NCBI RefSeq assembly: GCF_001427905.1
Contig: NZ_LMEF01000002.1
Location: forward strand, 1 to 56,478
Reading direction: 5' to 3'
Source: Flavobacterium sp. Root420
Lineage (GTDB): Bacteria > Bacteroidota > Bacteroidia > Flavobacteriales > Flavobacteriaceae
DNA: 56,478 nt
The position numbers and the translations under genes were made by a program. Position 1 is the stretch's first letter. Every line of letters begins with the position of its first letter. This document shows, in pieces, positions 8,321-17,670 of this stretch. A model generated the notes under the pieces. That model was not told the DNA's origin. It did no database searches and saw nothing but the letters and a program-made list of their open reading frames with translations.

Positions 8321-9640
8321 TTAATGTATTATAGAGTTTAAAATAAAAACGAAAACAATTCCTAAAACAGATACTAACGATTCCATAACAGTCCATGATT
8401 TAAAAGTATCTTTCAGGCTGACATTGAAGTATTCCTTGAACATCCAAAAGCCCGGGTCATTTACATGTGAACACATTAAGCTTCCGGCGCCAACGGATAA
8501 AACTAATAGGTTAGGGTCTAGGTTATTGGCTTGTAGTAAAGGGAGTAAAACGCTGGCAGTCATTAGACCGGCAGCTGTTGCAGAACCCACACAGACACGA
8601 ATAATAGCAGCCATCATCCAGGCCAATAAATAAGGATGAATATTTGTTTGGGTTAAAGTCGACACAATAGTTTCGCTCACACCGCTTACGGTCATCACTT
8701 CTTTCAAAGCTCCGGCACCGCCAATAATCAAAACAATTAAAGCAACATCTTTTATGGCCACGGCATAATCATCCATTATTAATGGAATGCTTCGGTTCAT
8801 TCTGATGCCTAAAGTGTAGGTGCAAATAAGCAGCGAAATCAACATGATCATACTTGGCTCACCAATTGTTTTGCAAATGTTTAGCAGTGTTTCATTATCT
8901 GAAAGTAAAGGTAAAATTGAAGTTATTGTTAAGCCGAAAACCGGAAATAAAGAAGAGAATAAACTAAGCGCGAAACTGGGTTGATTTCCTTCATTTACAA
9001 CTTCTTCAACATTTAGAATTTCATGATCAGATTCAGATTTAATGTTTTTAAGTAAATTAGAAAACAATAAGCCTGCGATAAAAATGGTCGGAATGGCGAT
9101 GATAATTCCGTAAACTAAAACAAGTCCAATATCAGCATTCAAAATACTGCTTAACGCCATTGGAGACGGATGTGGAGGCAAAAAACCGTGTGCTACTGAA
9201 AGTGACGCCAGCATTGGAATTCCCAGATATACTTTTGAAAGTTTAAATTGATGGGCTACTGAAAAGATTAGTGGTACTAACAAAATAAATCCAACACTAT
9301 AAAAAAGCGGTATCCCGACAATAAATCCGGTAATCATTAATCCTAAACGAACATATTTTTTGCCTGTCCATCCCATAACAGTTTTGGCAATGACATTGGC
9401 GGCTCCTGATGAAACGGTAAGTTTACCGATACAGGTTCCGAAAACAATAATCAGAGTGATCGAGCCTAACATTTCGCCCAAACCTTTTTGAACCGTTTGT
9501 GACAAAGTGTTTATTGGCAGGCCTAAAAAAAGACCTGCTAATAAAGCTGTTATAATAAAGGAAATAAACGGGTTTATTTTAAACCAGGCTATTTGAATGA
9601 TTAAAAACGCAATGCATGCCGTAAGAATTAAAATGCTCAT
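8321..9640 (-). CDS. GntP-family gluconate-type H+ symporter
   Basis: 439 aa with about 12 hydrophobic segments, the normal size for GntP permeases. 'GFLPPHPSPMALSSIL' and 'CSHVNDPGFWMFKEYF' are characteristic family segments. GntP carriers import gluconate and related sugar acids across the inner membrane. Next to KDG kinase and aldolase it points to a sugar acid, not a neutral sugar, as the substrate of this locus; an amino sugar acid such as (N-acetyl)glucosaminate would fit. It lies 16 bases after susD and 4 bases before ridA. Confidence 0.93.
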   Translation of the reverse strand: MSILILTACIAFLIIQIAWFKINPFISFIITALLAGLFLGLPINTLSQTVQKGLGEMLGSITLIIVFGTCIGKLTVSSGAANVIAKTVMGWTGKKYVRLGLMITGFIVGIPLFYSVGFILLVPLIFSVAHQFKLSKVYLGIPMLASLSVAHGFLPPHPSPMALSSILNADIGLVLVYGIIIAIPTIFIAGLLFSNLLKNIKSESDHEILNVEEVVNEGNQPSFALSLFSSLFPVFGLTITSILPLLSDNETLLNICKTIGEPSMIMLISLLICTYTLGIRMNRSIPLIMDDYAVAIKDVALIVLIIGGAGALKEVMTVSGVSETIVSTLTQTNIHPYLLAWMMAAIIRVCVGSATAAGLMTASVLLPLLQANNLDPNLLVLSVGAGSLMCSHVNDPGFWMFKEYFNVSLKDTFKSWTVMESLVSVLGIVFVFILNSIIH

Positions 9641-9656
9641 TTATCTCTTTGTTTTA

Positions 9657-11186
9657 TTATTTATCCCACCAGATTTTAGTTGTAAAAGTGTCTTCTCCCT
9701 GACGCTTAACTGCTTCTGCTAAGTTAGTTGAATTTACAGAATATTCGCTCGTTGAATATTTCAAACGTCTTGGGATTGTGCCATTTGTAACATTTCCGGG
9801 AAAGTTTACCGGAACCAAAACCGGATAACCCGTTCTTCTCCAGTTAGCATAAATTTCCTGCTCGTCAACAAATAATGCTACATAAATTTGAGTATGAATC
9901 TGATTCATTTTTGCTTCAAATGATCCTGTAGTATTAAATGGATTTGCTGTTAAATAAGGTGTTGCATCTGTAATAGCATAAGCTGCACCATAAATTCCCA
10001 TATTTAAGAAAGATGCTTTTACACCTTTTTCATATAAATCTTTGTCTGTTTCTGTAGTGTACCAACCTCTTGCAGCAGCTTCTGCCAAATATAAATTGGT
10101 TTCTGCATTACTGATAAGAACTAATGGGGCATCATATTTGAAAACAGTACTTTGATTAGGTTCAGAATAAGTAGCTTGTTCAATAGCTGTTGGCGCAGTT
10201 TTAGTTCCGTTCGGGAAACCTTTTTGCACTACAAGCGTTGTGTTTTGCACTGTCCCCTGCCAAACTCCGGCATAGACACTAATTCTTGGATCGGCAGTTG
10301 CTTTTAATAGATCGATGAAAGTTTTGGCTAATTTTCCTCCTTCAACATTTTTTTGGCCAAAAGATCCTGCTGTGAAATCTTGTCTTCTCGCGTCAAAACC
10401 AACAGGATTTCTATTGAAATCATTTGGACCATCCGTGTATTTCATAATGGCATTATCAATTCCATTTAAAATTACACCACCGGCAATAGCTTTGGTAACC
10501 CAGGTTTTAGCTAAAGCCGGATCAACTTTAGTCAATCGTAATCCTAAACGAAGCATTAAAGAATAAGAGAATTTTTTCCATTTTGCTACATCGCCATTAT
10601 AGATAAAATCGGCTCCGCCAAAACTTGGTTTCGTAGCATCAAGTGCTATCGCGGCTTCGTCAAGTTCTTTTAATAAATCTTTGTAGATAGATTCCTGAGT
10701 ATCATATTTTGGAAGAAAGATTTGTTCGCTATTTGCTTTTGCAGCTTCAGAATAGGGAATATCACCATACAAATCTGTAATTCTGTGATATAAATAGGCC
10801 TTCCAGATTCTGGCAATATTTAGTTTGTTGCTATCGTTGGGATTGCTTTTTACAGCATTAATTACAATTTCTGTTTCATTTAATGCCAATGGATAAACCT
10901 GATTAAAATAAGCAGAATAATAAACTTCATTACTTAAATATTTATCACCTACACCAGAGGCTTCCTTATAAGTAGCATAATGTTGTAACATTCCGCCGCA
11001 TTCAAGAATGTTGGTGAAAAAATAATTATTATTCAAGCCGTCTAATTGCGCTTTGCTAAAAATGTAATTCGGATTTGGTTTTTCAACTACATTCGGATTC
11101 GTGTTGATTTCTTCAAAATCCTTGGTACAAGAGGTCATACTTCCTAAAAGTATACCTGTTATATATAAAATGGTTATCTTTTTCAT
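9657..11186 (-). CDS. SusD/RagB-family outer-membrane nutrient-binding lipoprotein
   Basis: 509 aa. A lipoprotein signal ends in 'GSMTSCTKDFEEINTNPN' with the lipidated Cys at about residue 20. The helical TPR-like SusD body follows, with 'RIWKAYLYHRITDLYGDIPYSEA' and the C-terminal 'YANWRRTGYPVL' seen in SusD_2-type proteins. It forms the lid of the SusC transporter and binds the incoming ligand. The gene starts 11 bases after susC. The specific ligand cannot be read from sequence; the downstream genes suggest chitin-derived oxidised oligosaccharides. Confidence 0.95.
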   Translation of the reverse strand: MKKITILYITGILLGSMTSCTKDFEEINTNPNVVEKPNPNYIFSKAQLDGLNNNYFFTNILECGGMLQHYATYKEASGVGDKYLSNEVYYSAYFNQVYPLALNETEIVINAVKSNPNDSNKLNIARIWKAYLYHRITDLYGDIPYSEAAKANSEQIFLPKYDTQESIYKDLLKELDEAAIALDATKPSFGGADFIYNGDVAKWKKFSYSLMLRLGLRLTKVDPALAKTWVTKAIAGGVILNGIDNAIMKYTDGPNDFNRNPVGFDARRQDFTAGSFGQKNVEGGKLAKTFIDLLKATADPRISVYAGVWQGTVQNTTLVVQKGFPNGTKTAPTAIEQATYSEPNQSTVFKYDAPLVLISNAETNLYLAEAAARGWYTTETDKDLYEKGVKASFLNMGIYGAAYAITDATPYLTANPFNTTGSFEAKMNQIHTQIYVALFVDEQEIYANWRRTGYPVLVPVNFPGNVTNGTIPRRLKYSTSEYSVNSTNLAEAVKRQGEDTFTTKIWWDK

Positions 11187-11197
11187 GTCTTTTAATT

Positions 11198-14100
11198 TTA
11201 GAATTTCACATTTAAACTTAAACCGAAACTTCTGGTTTTTGGTACTCCAAATTGTTCTACACCCTGAGCATTTCCGGCGCTAAAAACAGATTCGGGATCT
11301 ACGTTTGGTGTTTTCTTGTAAAGAATGAATAAGTTTCTTGCCACAAATGAAACAGAAGCTCCCTGAAGTTTAGAAAGACCTTTGATTTTTTCAAGAGGCA
11401 ATTGATAGCCCAGAATTACCTGTCTTAATTTTATGAAGCTGGCGTCATAAATAAAGGTGGATGAAATGTTTCTTAAGCCATCGTAATACGTTCTTAAATT
11501 CTCTGGTGCAATTACCATATCAACCGGATTTCCGTTTGTGTCAACCCCTTTAATTGGTAATCCACTTTCACGTCCTTCCAGAGTTAGTTTAGTTAATCCC
11601 ATACGTGTTCCGTATAAATCAGTTCCGGAATACAAGCTGCCTCCAAATTTTCCATCAATTAAAAAGCTAAATGAAACCGCTTTGTATTTGAATTCATTAC
11701 TAAATCCGGCTGCCCATGGATGAACGCCCTGGCCTAATTCTTCAAGCGGACCTTGCGCAATAGTCGCAGAACCGCCACTTACATTATAAACGGTATTTCC
11801 GTTCGCATCTTTACGAGGTTTGTAACCTTTAATAATGCTGTAAGGATGCCCGACATCACTTGTTATCGTTACATATCCGTTTACAGAAGTCGCCATTGTA
11901 ATAGATGTTAATTGATCTGTCAGTGCTTCAACGGTGTTTTCATTATAAGATCCGTTGAAACTAGCATCCCACGAAAAATCTTTTGAGTTAATAATTTTTC
12001 CACTTAATAATAATTCAACCCCTTTGTTTCTCATTTTTCCAAGGTTTAATAAAGCAGTACTGGCTCCTGAGGCATTTGAAATGGTAGTTTCAACAATGTC
12101 ATTTGTAGTAGCGCGATTGTACCAGGCAAAATCAAGATTTAAACGATTACGGAAGAAACCTAAATCAGCTCCAACTTCAAAAGTAGTTGATGTCAACGGA
12201 CTTAAAGTAGCATTAGGAACTCTTGAACTCGTCGGCCCTTGTAATTGCTGACCGTTATGTCCGCCCTGAATCATTGAATAAGATTGATTCAATGCATAAG
12301 GATCTGGTGTTGCGCCTCCAACCTGAGCCCATGAAGATCTAAGTTTTGTAAATGAAATCCAGTCTGGCATTGTTACGATATCCGAAAGGATTACACTCGT
12401 TCCGACTGAAGGATAAAATACGTTGTTGTTGTCTTTTGAAAGTGTTGAAAACCAATCCTGACGCCCCGTTACGTTCAAAAACACTATGTTTTTATAATCG
12501 AAATCTGCTGCGCCGTAAACTGAATTTGTTTTTGTTTTTCCGTAAGGATAACTATACGTTAGTGTCGAAAGATTGCTCAGAGCATAAAAATCATCTAGTA
12601 CAAAATTAGAACCTTCGACTCTGATTTCGTCTCTTACATTGGTACGGGAGTTAACTCCAACTAAAGCGTTTAAAGAGAAATCATCATAAATGTTTTTCTT
12701 GGTATAATTAAGAATTGCTTCAGAATTCAGGTTAGAAATTTTCATTCTTGAACCTTGCGCATATCCAACCGGATTGTTTAAAGTTGTTTTTGGAATGTAT
12801 CCAAAGAATTCATAATTAGTGAAATCCTGTCCAATTCTTCCCTGAAGAAATAATTCAGGTGTAAAATTCAGCTTTACATTCAACATTCCTATGAAACGGT
12901 TTTTAGTGTCGCTGTTTTTGATTTTATTAATCGTGTAATATGGATTTGTTGCCACGGCAACCGGATTCCAGGCTTCTTCAATTCCATTTTCATCATAACC
13001 AGGAGAGAGGTTTCTAATGTCAACGGTGTTTGCAATCATATAAGTTGCCCAGTTTGGATTGGCTTCAGCATCTGAAACGGTTGTTCTGTTATTTGATTTT
13101 TCGATATTGTATTGTGCCACAATATCAAATTTCAACCAGTTGGTTAAGTTAACGTCGCTGGCAATATTGATACTTTTACGATTAAAATCTGAATTGGGTA
13201 CGACACCCTCATTGTCCATATTCGAGAACGAAAGACGGCCTGTAGCTTTTTCACTTCCGCCCGCTAAAGCAATTGAATTTATAAAAGTTGTTCCGGTATC
13301 ATAAAAGTTTTTAATGTTGTTTTTTTGTGCAACATAGGGTCTTGCAACTCCGTCAAACTGAACTACATCTGTTCCGTCCATTTTTGCTCCCCACGACCAA
13401 CGGCCATCGGCAATGGCCTCTGCTTGTGTAGTTGGTTTTTTTCCAAGTGCTCCTGAACCATACTCATACTGCCAATCTGGTATGATCGATGGTGTTTCAA
13501 AAGTAAATGAAGTATTGTATTCTACTCCAATTCCTTTTTGGGCAGAGCCTCTTTTAGTCTGAATTAAGATTACACCATTTGCGGCATTTGCACCGTATAA
13601 TGCGGCAGCAGTTCCTCCTTTTAACACAGTGATGGTTTTAATATCGTCAGCATTTATAACTGATGTTCCGTCACCTCTATCCACGTTGATTCTGGTTGAA
13701 CCTGCACCATTTCCAATTCCCGGAAGGTTAAGCTGGGTATTGTCAATTGGCAAATCGTTTACAACGTACATTGGCTGGTTATTTCCGTTTAATGAACCGT
13801 TTCCACGAATAATAACCCTGCTTGAACCGTTTGGCCCCGTTGCGGTACTGCTCACATTTACACCGGCAATTTTTCCAACCAGGGCATTGGCGATATTGGT
13901 TTCTTTAGCTTTTGTAAATTCAGTTCCTTTAAGTTCCGTAACTGCGTAGGCAATAGCTTTGCTGCTTTTTTTAACACCAAGGGCGGTTACTACAACCTGG
14001 TCTAAAACATTCTCAGCAGACTTTAATCTAATGACTAAATCAGTAGTTTTAATTAAAGCAAAAGATAAAGTTTCGTAGCCCATGTAGGTTACAATAACGT

Positions 14101-14353
14101 GGGCTTCGTTTTCTGGAACAGTTAATTTAAATTTTCCGTTTTCATCAGATATTGTTGCTAGTTTACTATTGCTTTCGGCATAAATAGTAGCTCCGGCAAT
14201 TGGCATTCCGTCATCCTGACCTAAAACTTGACCCGTGATTTCAACTTGGTTGCTTTTTTGTTCAAAAAGATGCTTTTTTATTGCAGCCTCTTTTGCATTT
14301 GCTGAGAAGATGACTCCCCCAATAAACACTAATGAAATTAGCTTTGTTTTCAT
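11198..14353 (-). CDS. SusC/RagA-family TonB-dependent outer-membrane transporter
   Basis: 1051 aa, normal for SusC. Signal peptide (about 1-20), carboxypeptidase-regulatory-like domain (about 35-115, 'ITGQVLGQDDGMPIAGATIY'), plug domain (about 120-270, with 'YAVTELKGTEFTKAKETN' and 'VTVLKGGTAAALYGANAANG') and a 22-strand barrel ending in 'GLSLNVKF'. With the following SusD it makes the outer-membrane uptake pore, energised by TonB. It is the first gene of the minus-strand operon; the promoter and operator-like motifs lie upstream. Confidence 0.96.
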   Translation of the reverse strand: MKTKLISLVFIGGVIFSANAKEAAIKKHLFEQKSNQVEITGQVLGQDDGMPIAGATIYAESNSKLATISDENGKFKLTVPENEAHVIVTYMGYETLSFALIKTTDLVIRLKSAENVLDQVVVTALGVKKSSKAIAYAVTELKGTEFTKAKETNIANALVGKIAGVNVSSTATGPNGSSRVIIRGNGSLNGNNQPMYVVNDLPIDNTQLNLPGIGNGAGSTRINVDRGDGTSVINADDIKTITVLKGGTAAALYGANAANGVILIQTKRGSAQKGIGVEYNTSFTFETPSIIPDWQYEYGSGALGKKPTTQAEAIADGRWSWGAKMDGTDVVQFDGVARPYVAQKNNIKNFYDTGTTFINSIALAGGSEKATGRLSFSNMDNEGVVPNSDFNRKSINIASDVNLTNWLKFDIVAQYNIEKSNNRTTVSDAEANPNWATYMIANTVDIRNLSPGYDENGIEEAWNPVAVATNPYYTINKIKNSDTKNRFIGMLNVKLNFTPELFLQGRIGQDFTNYEFFGYIPKTTLNNPVGYAQGSRMKISNLNSEAILNYTKKNIYDDFSLNALVGVNSRTNVRDEIRVEGSNFVLDDFYALSNLSTLTYSYPYGKTKTNSVYGAADFDYKNIVFLNVTGRQDWFSTLSKDNNNVFYPSVGTSVILSDIVTMPDWISFTKLRSSWAQVGGATPDPYALNQSYSMIQGGHNGQQLQGPTSSRVPNATLSPLTSTTFEVGADLGFFRNRLNLDFAWYNRATTNDIVETTISNASGASTALLNLGKMRNKGVELLLSGKIINSKDFSWDASFNGSYNENTVEALTDQLTSITMATSVNGYVTITSDVGHPYSIIKGYKPRKDANGNTVYNVSGGSATIAQGPLEELGQGVHPWAAGFSNEFKYKAVSFSFLIDGKFGGSLYSGTDLYGTRMGLTKLTLEGRESGLPIKGVDTNGNPVDMVIAPENLRTYYDGLRNISSTFIYDASFIKLRQVILGYQLPLEKIKGLSKLQGASVSFVARNLFILYKKTPNVDPESVFSAGNAQGVEQFGVPKTRSFGLSLNVKF

Positions 14354-14399
14354 AATACTTTGGTTTTCATGTTTTTTTTTTTGGTTTTTTATTGGCGAT

Positions 14400-14407
14400 C
14401 AAATATA
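14400..14407 (-). promoter_or_regulatory. Promoter -7 element of the susC operon
   Basis: TATATTTG on the minus strand is a clean TAnnTTTG element 47 bases upstream of the susC start codon. The nearest TTGC-N9-GCA motif lies 17 bases further upstream, in the same relative place as at the GH20 promoter. Confidence 0.6.
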
Positions 14408-14424
14408 AATATTAATTTTTCACA

Positions 14425-14463
14425 TTTGCATTTTTTTTGCACAAATTGCATATTTTTTGCAAT
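14425..14463. promoter_or_regulatory. Tandem operator-like palindromes upstream of susC
   Basis: Two copies of the motif seen at 2474-2490: TTTGC-N9-GCA at 14425-14441 and ATTGC-N9-GCAAT at 14445-14463. The centres are about two helical turns apart (21 bases), which suits cooperative binding on one face of the DNA. The spacers are T-rich in the same orientation as upstream of GH20. Confidence 0.55.
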
Positions 14464-14589
14464 ATTTTTTATTGAAGTATTTTTTAATTCTAAAAGACTT
14501 GCGGTTTTAGAGGTGTTTTGAGAAATTTTTGCAGAAAGTGCTTTTTATGAAAAAAATATTTTTTATCTTAAAATTCGTATTTTTGAAAG

Positions 14590-15357
14590 ATGAAAATCAC
14601 ACTTATTCAATCAGATCTTTATTGGGAAGACGCTTTAAAAAACAGAAATAACTTTGAATCAAAGCTGAATCAAATCGATTCAGAAGTTGACTTGATTGTT
14701 CTGCCTGAGATGTTTTCTACCGGATTTACCATGAATGCTTTAGCAATGGCCGAGGCTATGGATGGGGAAACAATTCTGTGGATGAAATCCGTTGCAAAAC
14801 AGAGAAATTGTGCTGTGACAGGAAGTCTGATTATCACCGAGAATAATCAGTATTACAATCGAATGTTGTTTGTTTTTCCTTCCGGAGAAATTCAATATTA
14901 TGATAAGCGTCATTTGTTCACACTTGCCGGTGAAGATCGAACGTATACTGGCGGAACCGAAAAAGTAATTGTTGATTATTTAGGCTGGAAAATTTGCCTG
15001 CAGGTTTGTTACGATTTGAGATTTCCAGTTTTTGCCAGAAACGTAGAGAATTACGATCTGCTTTTATATGTTGCCAATTGGCCAAAAGTACGCACAAATG
15101 CCTGGGATATTTTATTGAAAGCACGTGCTGTTGAAAACCTGAGTTATGTTGTTGGTGTAAACAGAATTGGTTTGGATGCCCACAATTATGAACATATCGG
15201 CCATTCGCAAGTAGTTGATTTTTTAGGAAATTATATTTTGGAACCGCAAGAAACAGAAGGCGTTTTTATCGTTGAATTAGATAAAAATGTAATGTTGGAA
15301 ATGCGAAAAAAGCTTGATTTTTTGAGTGATAAAGATGTTTTTCAAATAAATATTTAA
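14590..15357 (+). CDS. Nitrilase-superfamily amidohydrolase (omega-amidase / YafV-like)
   Basis: 255 aa, normal length. The Glu-Lys-Cys triad is visible: E40 in 'LPEMFSTGF', K106 in 'YDKRHLF', C140 in 'LQVCYDLRFPVF'. Family members hydrolyse amides, and this subgroup includes omega-amidase acting on 2-oxoglutaramate-type repair substrates. It is divergent from susC and convergent with the next gene, whose end it overlaps by 4 bases. A TATTTTTG element ends only 4 bases before the ATG, so that element alone would give a nearly leaderless message. Confidence 0.9.
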   Translation: MKITLIQSDLYWEDALKNRNNFESKLNQIDSEVDLIVLPEMFSTGFTMNALAMAEAMDGETILWMKSVAKQRNCAVTGSLIITENNQYYNRMLFVFPSGEIQYYDKRHLFTLAGEDRTYTGGTEKVIVDYLGWKICLQVCYDLRFPVFARNVENYDLLLYVANWPKVRTNAWDILLKARAVENLSYVVGVNRIGLDAHNYEHIGHSQVVDFLGNYILEPQETEGVFIVELDKNVMLEMRKKLDFLSDKDVFQINI

Positions 15358-15791
15358 AATTCGTTTAGAACCACAATCTCTTCTTTCGGGTTTTTATTTC
15401 GCATAATAATTTTTTTGTATCTCCATTTTTTTCCAACTTTATCGGCAGTAATATCTAATTTGCCAATTCCTTTGTCGCCTTTAATGCGAACAGATAATTC
15501 AACTGAATTATTGCTATTGGTGTAAACAGCATTTCCTTCTAGGATGGCTAATTTATCTATCGGTTGAATTATACCAATAGTTTGCAATATTCTTTTATTG
15601 GAATTAGCTTTCTCAATCGCTTTTTCATAAAGTGAATTGTCGGAATAAGCCTGAACGATATCAGTTATGTTTTCTTGGGAATTTGAAGTCAATAAAAGCC
15701 CAAGAATAAAAATAAATACTATAGCTGCCGGAATTGACCATTTCCAATTTCGTTTAAGCCAGGTTTCCTTCACAATTAAGTCGTTATCCAT
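15354..15791 (-). CDS. Coa1-family membrane-anchored protein
   Basis: 145 aa. One transmembrane segment near the N-terminus (about 19-35, 'IPAAIVFIFILGLLL') and a periplasmic region with 'VELSVRIKGDKGIGKLDITA', the pattern annotated in bacteria as cytochrome c oxidase assembly factor Coa1-like. The bacterial function is not established, and no oxidase genes are nearby. It lies 16 bases downstream of the Ig-like lipoprotein gene, so the two may be cotranscribed. Confidence 0.7.
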   Translation of the reverse strand: MDNDLIVKETWLKRNWKWSIPAAIVFIFILGLLLTSNSQENITDIVQAYSDNSLYEKAIEKANSNKRILQTIGIIQPIDKLAILEGNAVYTNSNNSVELSVRIKGDKGIGKLDITADKVGKKWRYKKIIMRNKNPKEEIVVLNEF

Positions 15792-15807
15792 TTTTTGAAG
15801 CTAAAAT

Positions 15808-17496
15808 CTAAAAGGCTTTGCTCTTTTTTACTGCATCCTTTTTCTTTTTGTCTTCTTCTTTTTTCTCCAGTTCAGGATTATATGGGATACTCATATCAAT
15901 AGTTTCATCGACATCCCAATTTGTTCGTACGTCAACTTCTTTTTGATAATAAAATACTTCTTCGGCATAGGTTTTCTTTAGGAAATTCCCCGAGTCATAA
16001 ATTTTATTTTTATTGTCGTCATAAGTTATTCGAAGCGTAAAGGCATTAGGTTCAACTAAATCAAATGTGAGTTTGGTTTGTCCTTCGGAATATTGGCTGG
16101 CGAGCACAACATCTCCTTTTTTATTGGTTATTTCAGCAATAATAGGGAAGCGTTTCACATTTTTTAAATTCAAAACCAAATTACCATAATCAGCATATTC
16201 CTTAGTAGTTAATTTATACGATAAAGTGTCGTTTGTTTTATCGTAAAAATCGGTTAAAGCGCCTGGCAGAAAGATGAACTTATATTTTTCTAAAGGTTCT
16301 TTCTTGAAGTCAACAAATAGTTTTTGGTCGAATTCATCATATTCAGTTGTAAAATCGACAGCCACCGAATCTTTATTCGTCAGCTTGATTTTTGATTTAT
16401 CAAATTTTACCAAAGGTGTTGCTGATTCTAATGTAAATCGGTCCCTGAAATTAAGAACGCCACTTTGTGTTGCAGTGATATTTAAAGTGTCTTTTTTCAG
16501 GTCTTTAATCTTAAATGTAAATTTTTTATTGTAATTCTCATTACTAACTTCCATAGACAAAGAGTCGACTTTTATCGGTTTGTACCAAACTTGCAAGGAG
16601 TCTTTTTTAGGAAATCTGGTTACAATAGATTCCAGAATTTCATCTTTGTTTTTAAGGACTACTTTAGGTTTAGAATTGGTGAAATCCTGTTTGCTGTCGT
16701 ACGGAAGGAATAATCTATTTCCGGAGGCCTGTATTGGCTTCAAGACTTTTAAAGGTTGTGATTCCTTAAAAAGTTCTAATTCAAAAAGAGTATCATTTGG
16801 TACTGTGATGTAATGTTTTATGAAACCAATTTTATCATCTTTTGGATTAAATTTATTGTTATTTCCTTTGTCTTTCAAGGCAACTAAAAGATATTTTCCG
16901 GCCTTTAAATTTTCTAATTTAAAAGTTCGTAAACTATCTAATGTATTGGTGATGTATCTTGGGAATTCCCTGTAAACTACAGAGTCTTTGAATTTGTCAT
17001 TGACTTCATATAGCATAACCGAAACAAAATTATCTACATTTTTTTCATAAGCATCTTTTACTATTCCGCCAATCGAAAGCGAATCGATATAAGATCCGGT
17101 TGAAAAAACATATTTAAATTGATTAAGTGCATTTCCTTCATTATTGTCGGCAATACTTTGCCCGAAATTCATGCTGTATGTAGTGTTGGGCTGTAAAGTA
17201 TCTAAAATTTTTATAGTGATTTCTTTACTTGCAGTGGTTGGCAAAATGATTGGTTCGTGCTTCATGGGCGGCGAAATAATCAATTGCTTATTGGTGTTTT
17301 TAAGTTTTACATATTCATCAAATGTCAAAATAATTTCATTTGCCTTAAAATCGGTGCTGAAATTTTTTGGACTACTGTATTTTAAAACAGGAGCCAGAGT
17401 GTCTTTTAATCCTCCGGTGATGCTCCCTCTTTTGGCACAGCTCATCATTAAAAATACCAGTAAAAATGGAATATATTTAAAGTTGTTTTTCAACAT
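15808..17496 (-). CDS. Ig-like (Big_5/SbsA-type) domain lipoprotein
   Basis: 562 aa from the chosen start, which gives 'MLKNNFKYIPFLLVFLMMSC', a clean lipoprotein signal with the lipobox Cys at residue 20; an in-frame ATG eight codons upstream would bury it. 'TGGLKDTLAPVLKYSSPKN' then an Ig-like fold (about 30-130, 'ITIKILDTLQPNTTYSMNFG') fit proteins carrying an SbsA Ig-like domain common in Bacteroidota. The rest is beta-rich with a Lys/Glu-rich C-terminus. Role unknown; probably a periplasmic-facing or surface lipoprotein. Confidence 0.8.
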   Translation of the reverse strand: MLKNNFKYIPFLLVFLMMSCAKRGSITGGLKDTLAPVLKYSSPKNFSTDFKANEIILTFDEYVKLKNTNKQLIISPPMKHEPIILPTTASKEITIKILDTLQPNTTYSMNFGQSIADNNEGNALNQFKYVFSTGSYIDSLSIGGIVKDAYEKNVDNFVSVMLYEVNDKFKDSVVYREFPRYITNTLDSLRTFKLENLKAGKYLLVALKDKGNNNKFNPKDDKIGFIKHYITVPNDTLFELELFKESQPLKVLKPIQASGNRLFLPYDSKQDFTNSKPKVVLKNKDEILESIVTRFPKKDSLQVWYKPIKVDSLSMEVSNENYNKKFTFKIKDLKKDTLNITATQSGVLNFRDRFTLESATPLVKFDKSKIKLTNKDSVAVDFTTEYDEFDQKLFVDFKKEPLEKYKFIFLPGALTDFYDKTNDTLSYKLTTKEYADYGNLVLNLKNVKRFPIIAEITNKKGDVVLASQYSEGQTKLTFDLVEPNAFTLRITYDDNKNKIYDSGNFLKKTYAEEVFYYQKEVDVRTNWDVDETIDMSIPYNPELEKKEEDKKKKDAVKKSKAF

Positions 17497-17670
17497 AACA
17501 GTTTTTGAATTTGATTGCACAAAATAACGATTATATTTGCTTTAAGCGAAATTTTTTATCTATTTATTAGGATTTGGAGCTATTACGTTTTTAATATTTC
17601 TTAATTTTCAAAATGGGTATTTGATATAATTTCTTACTTTTGAGTTCAAAAAATATAATTTACCTCTGTT

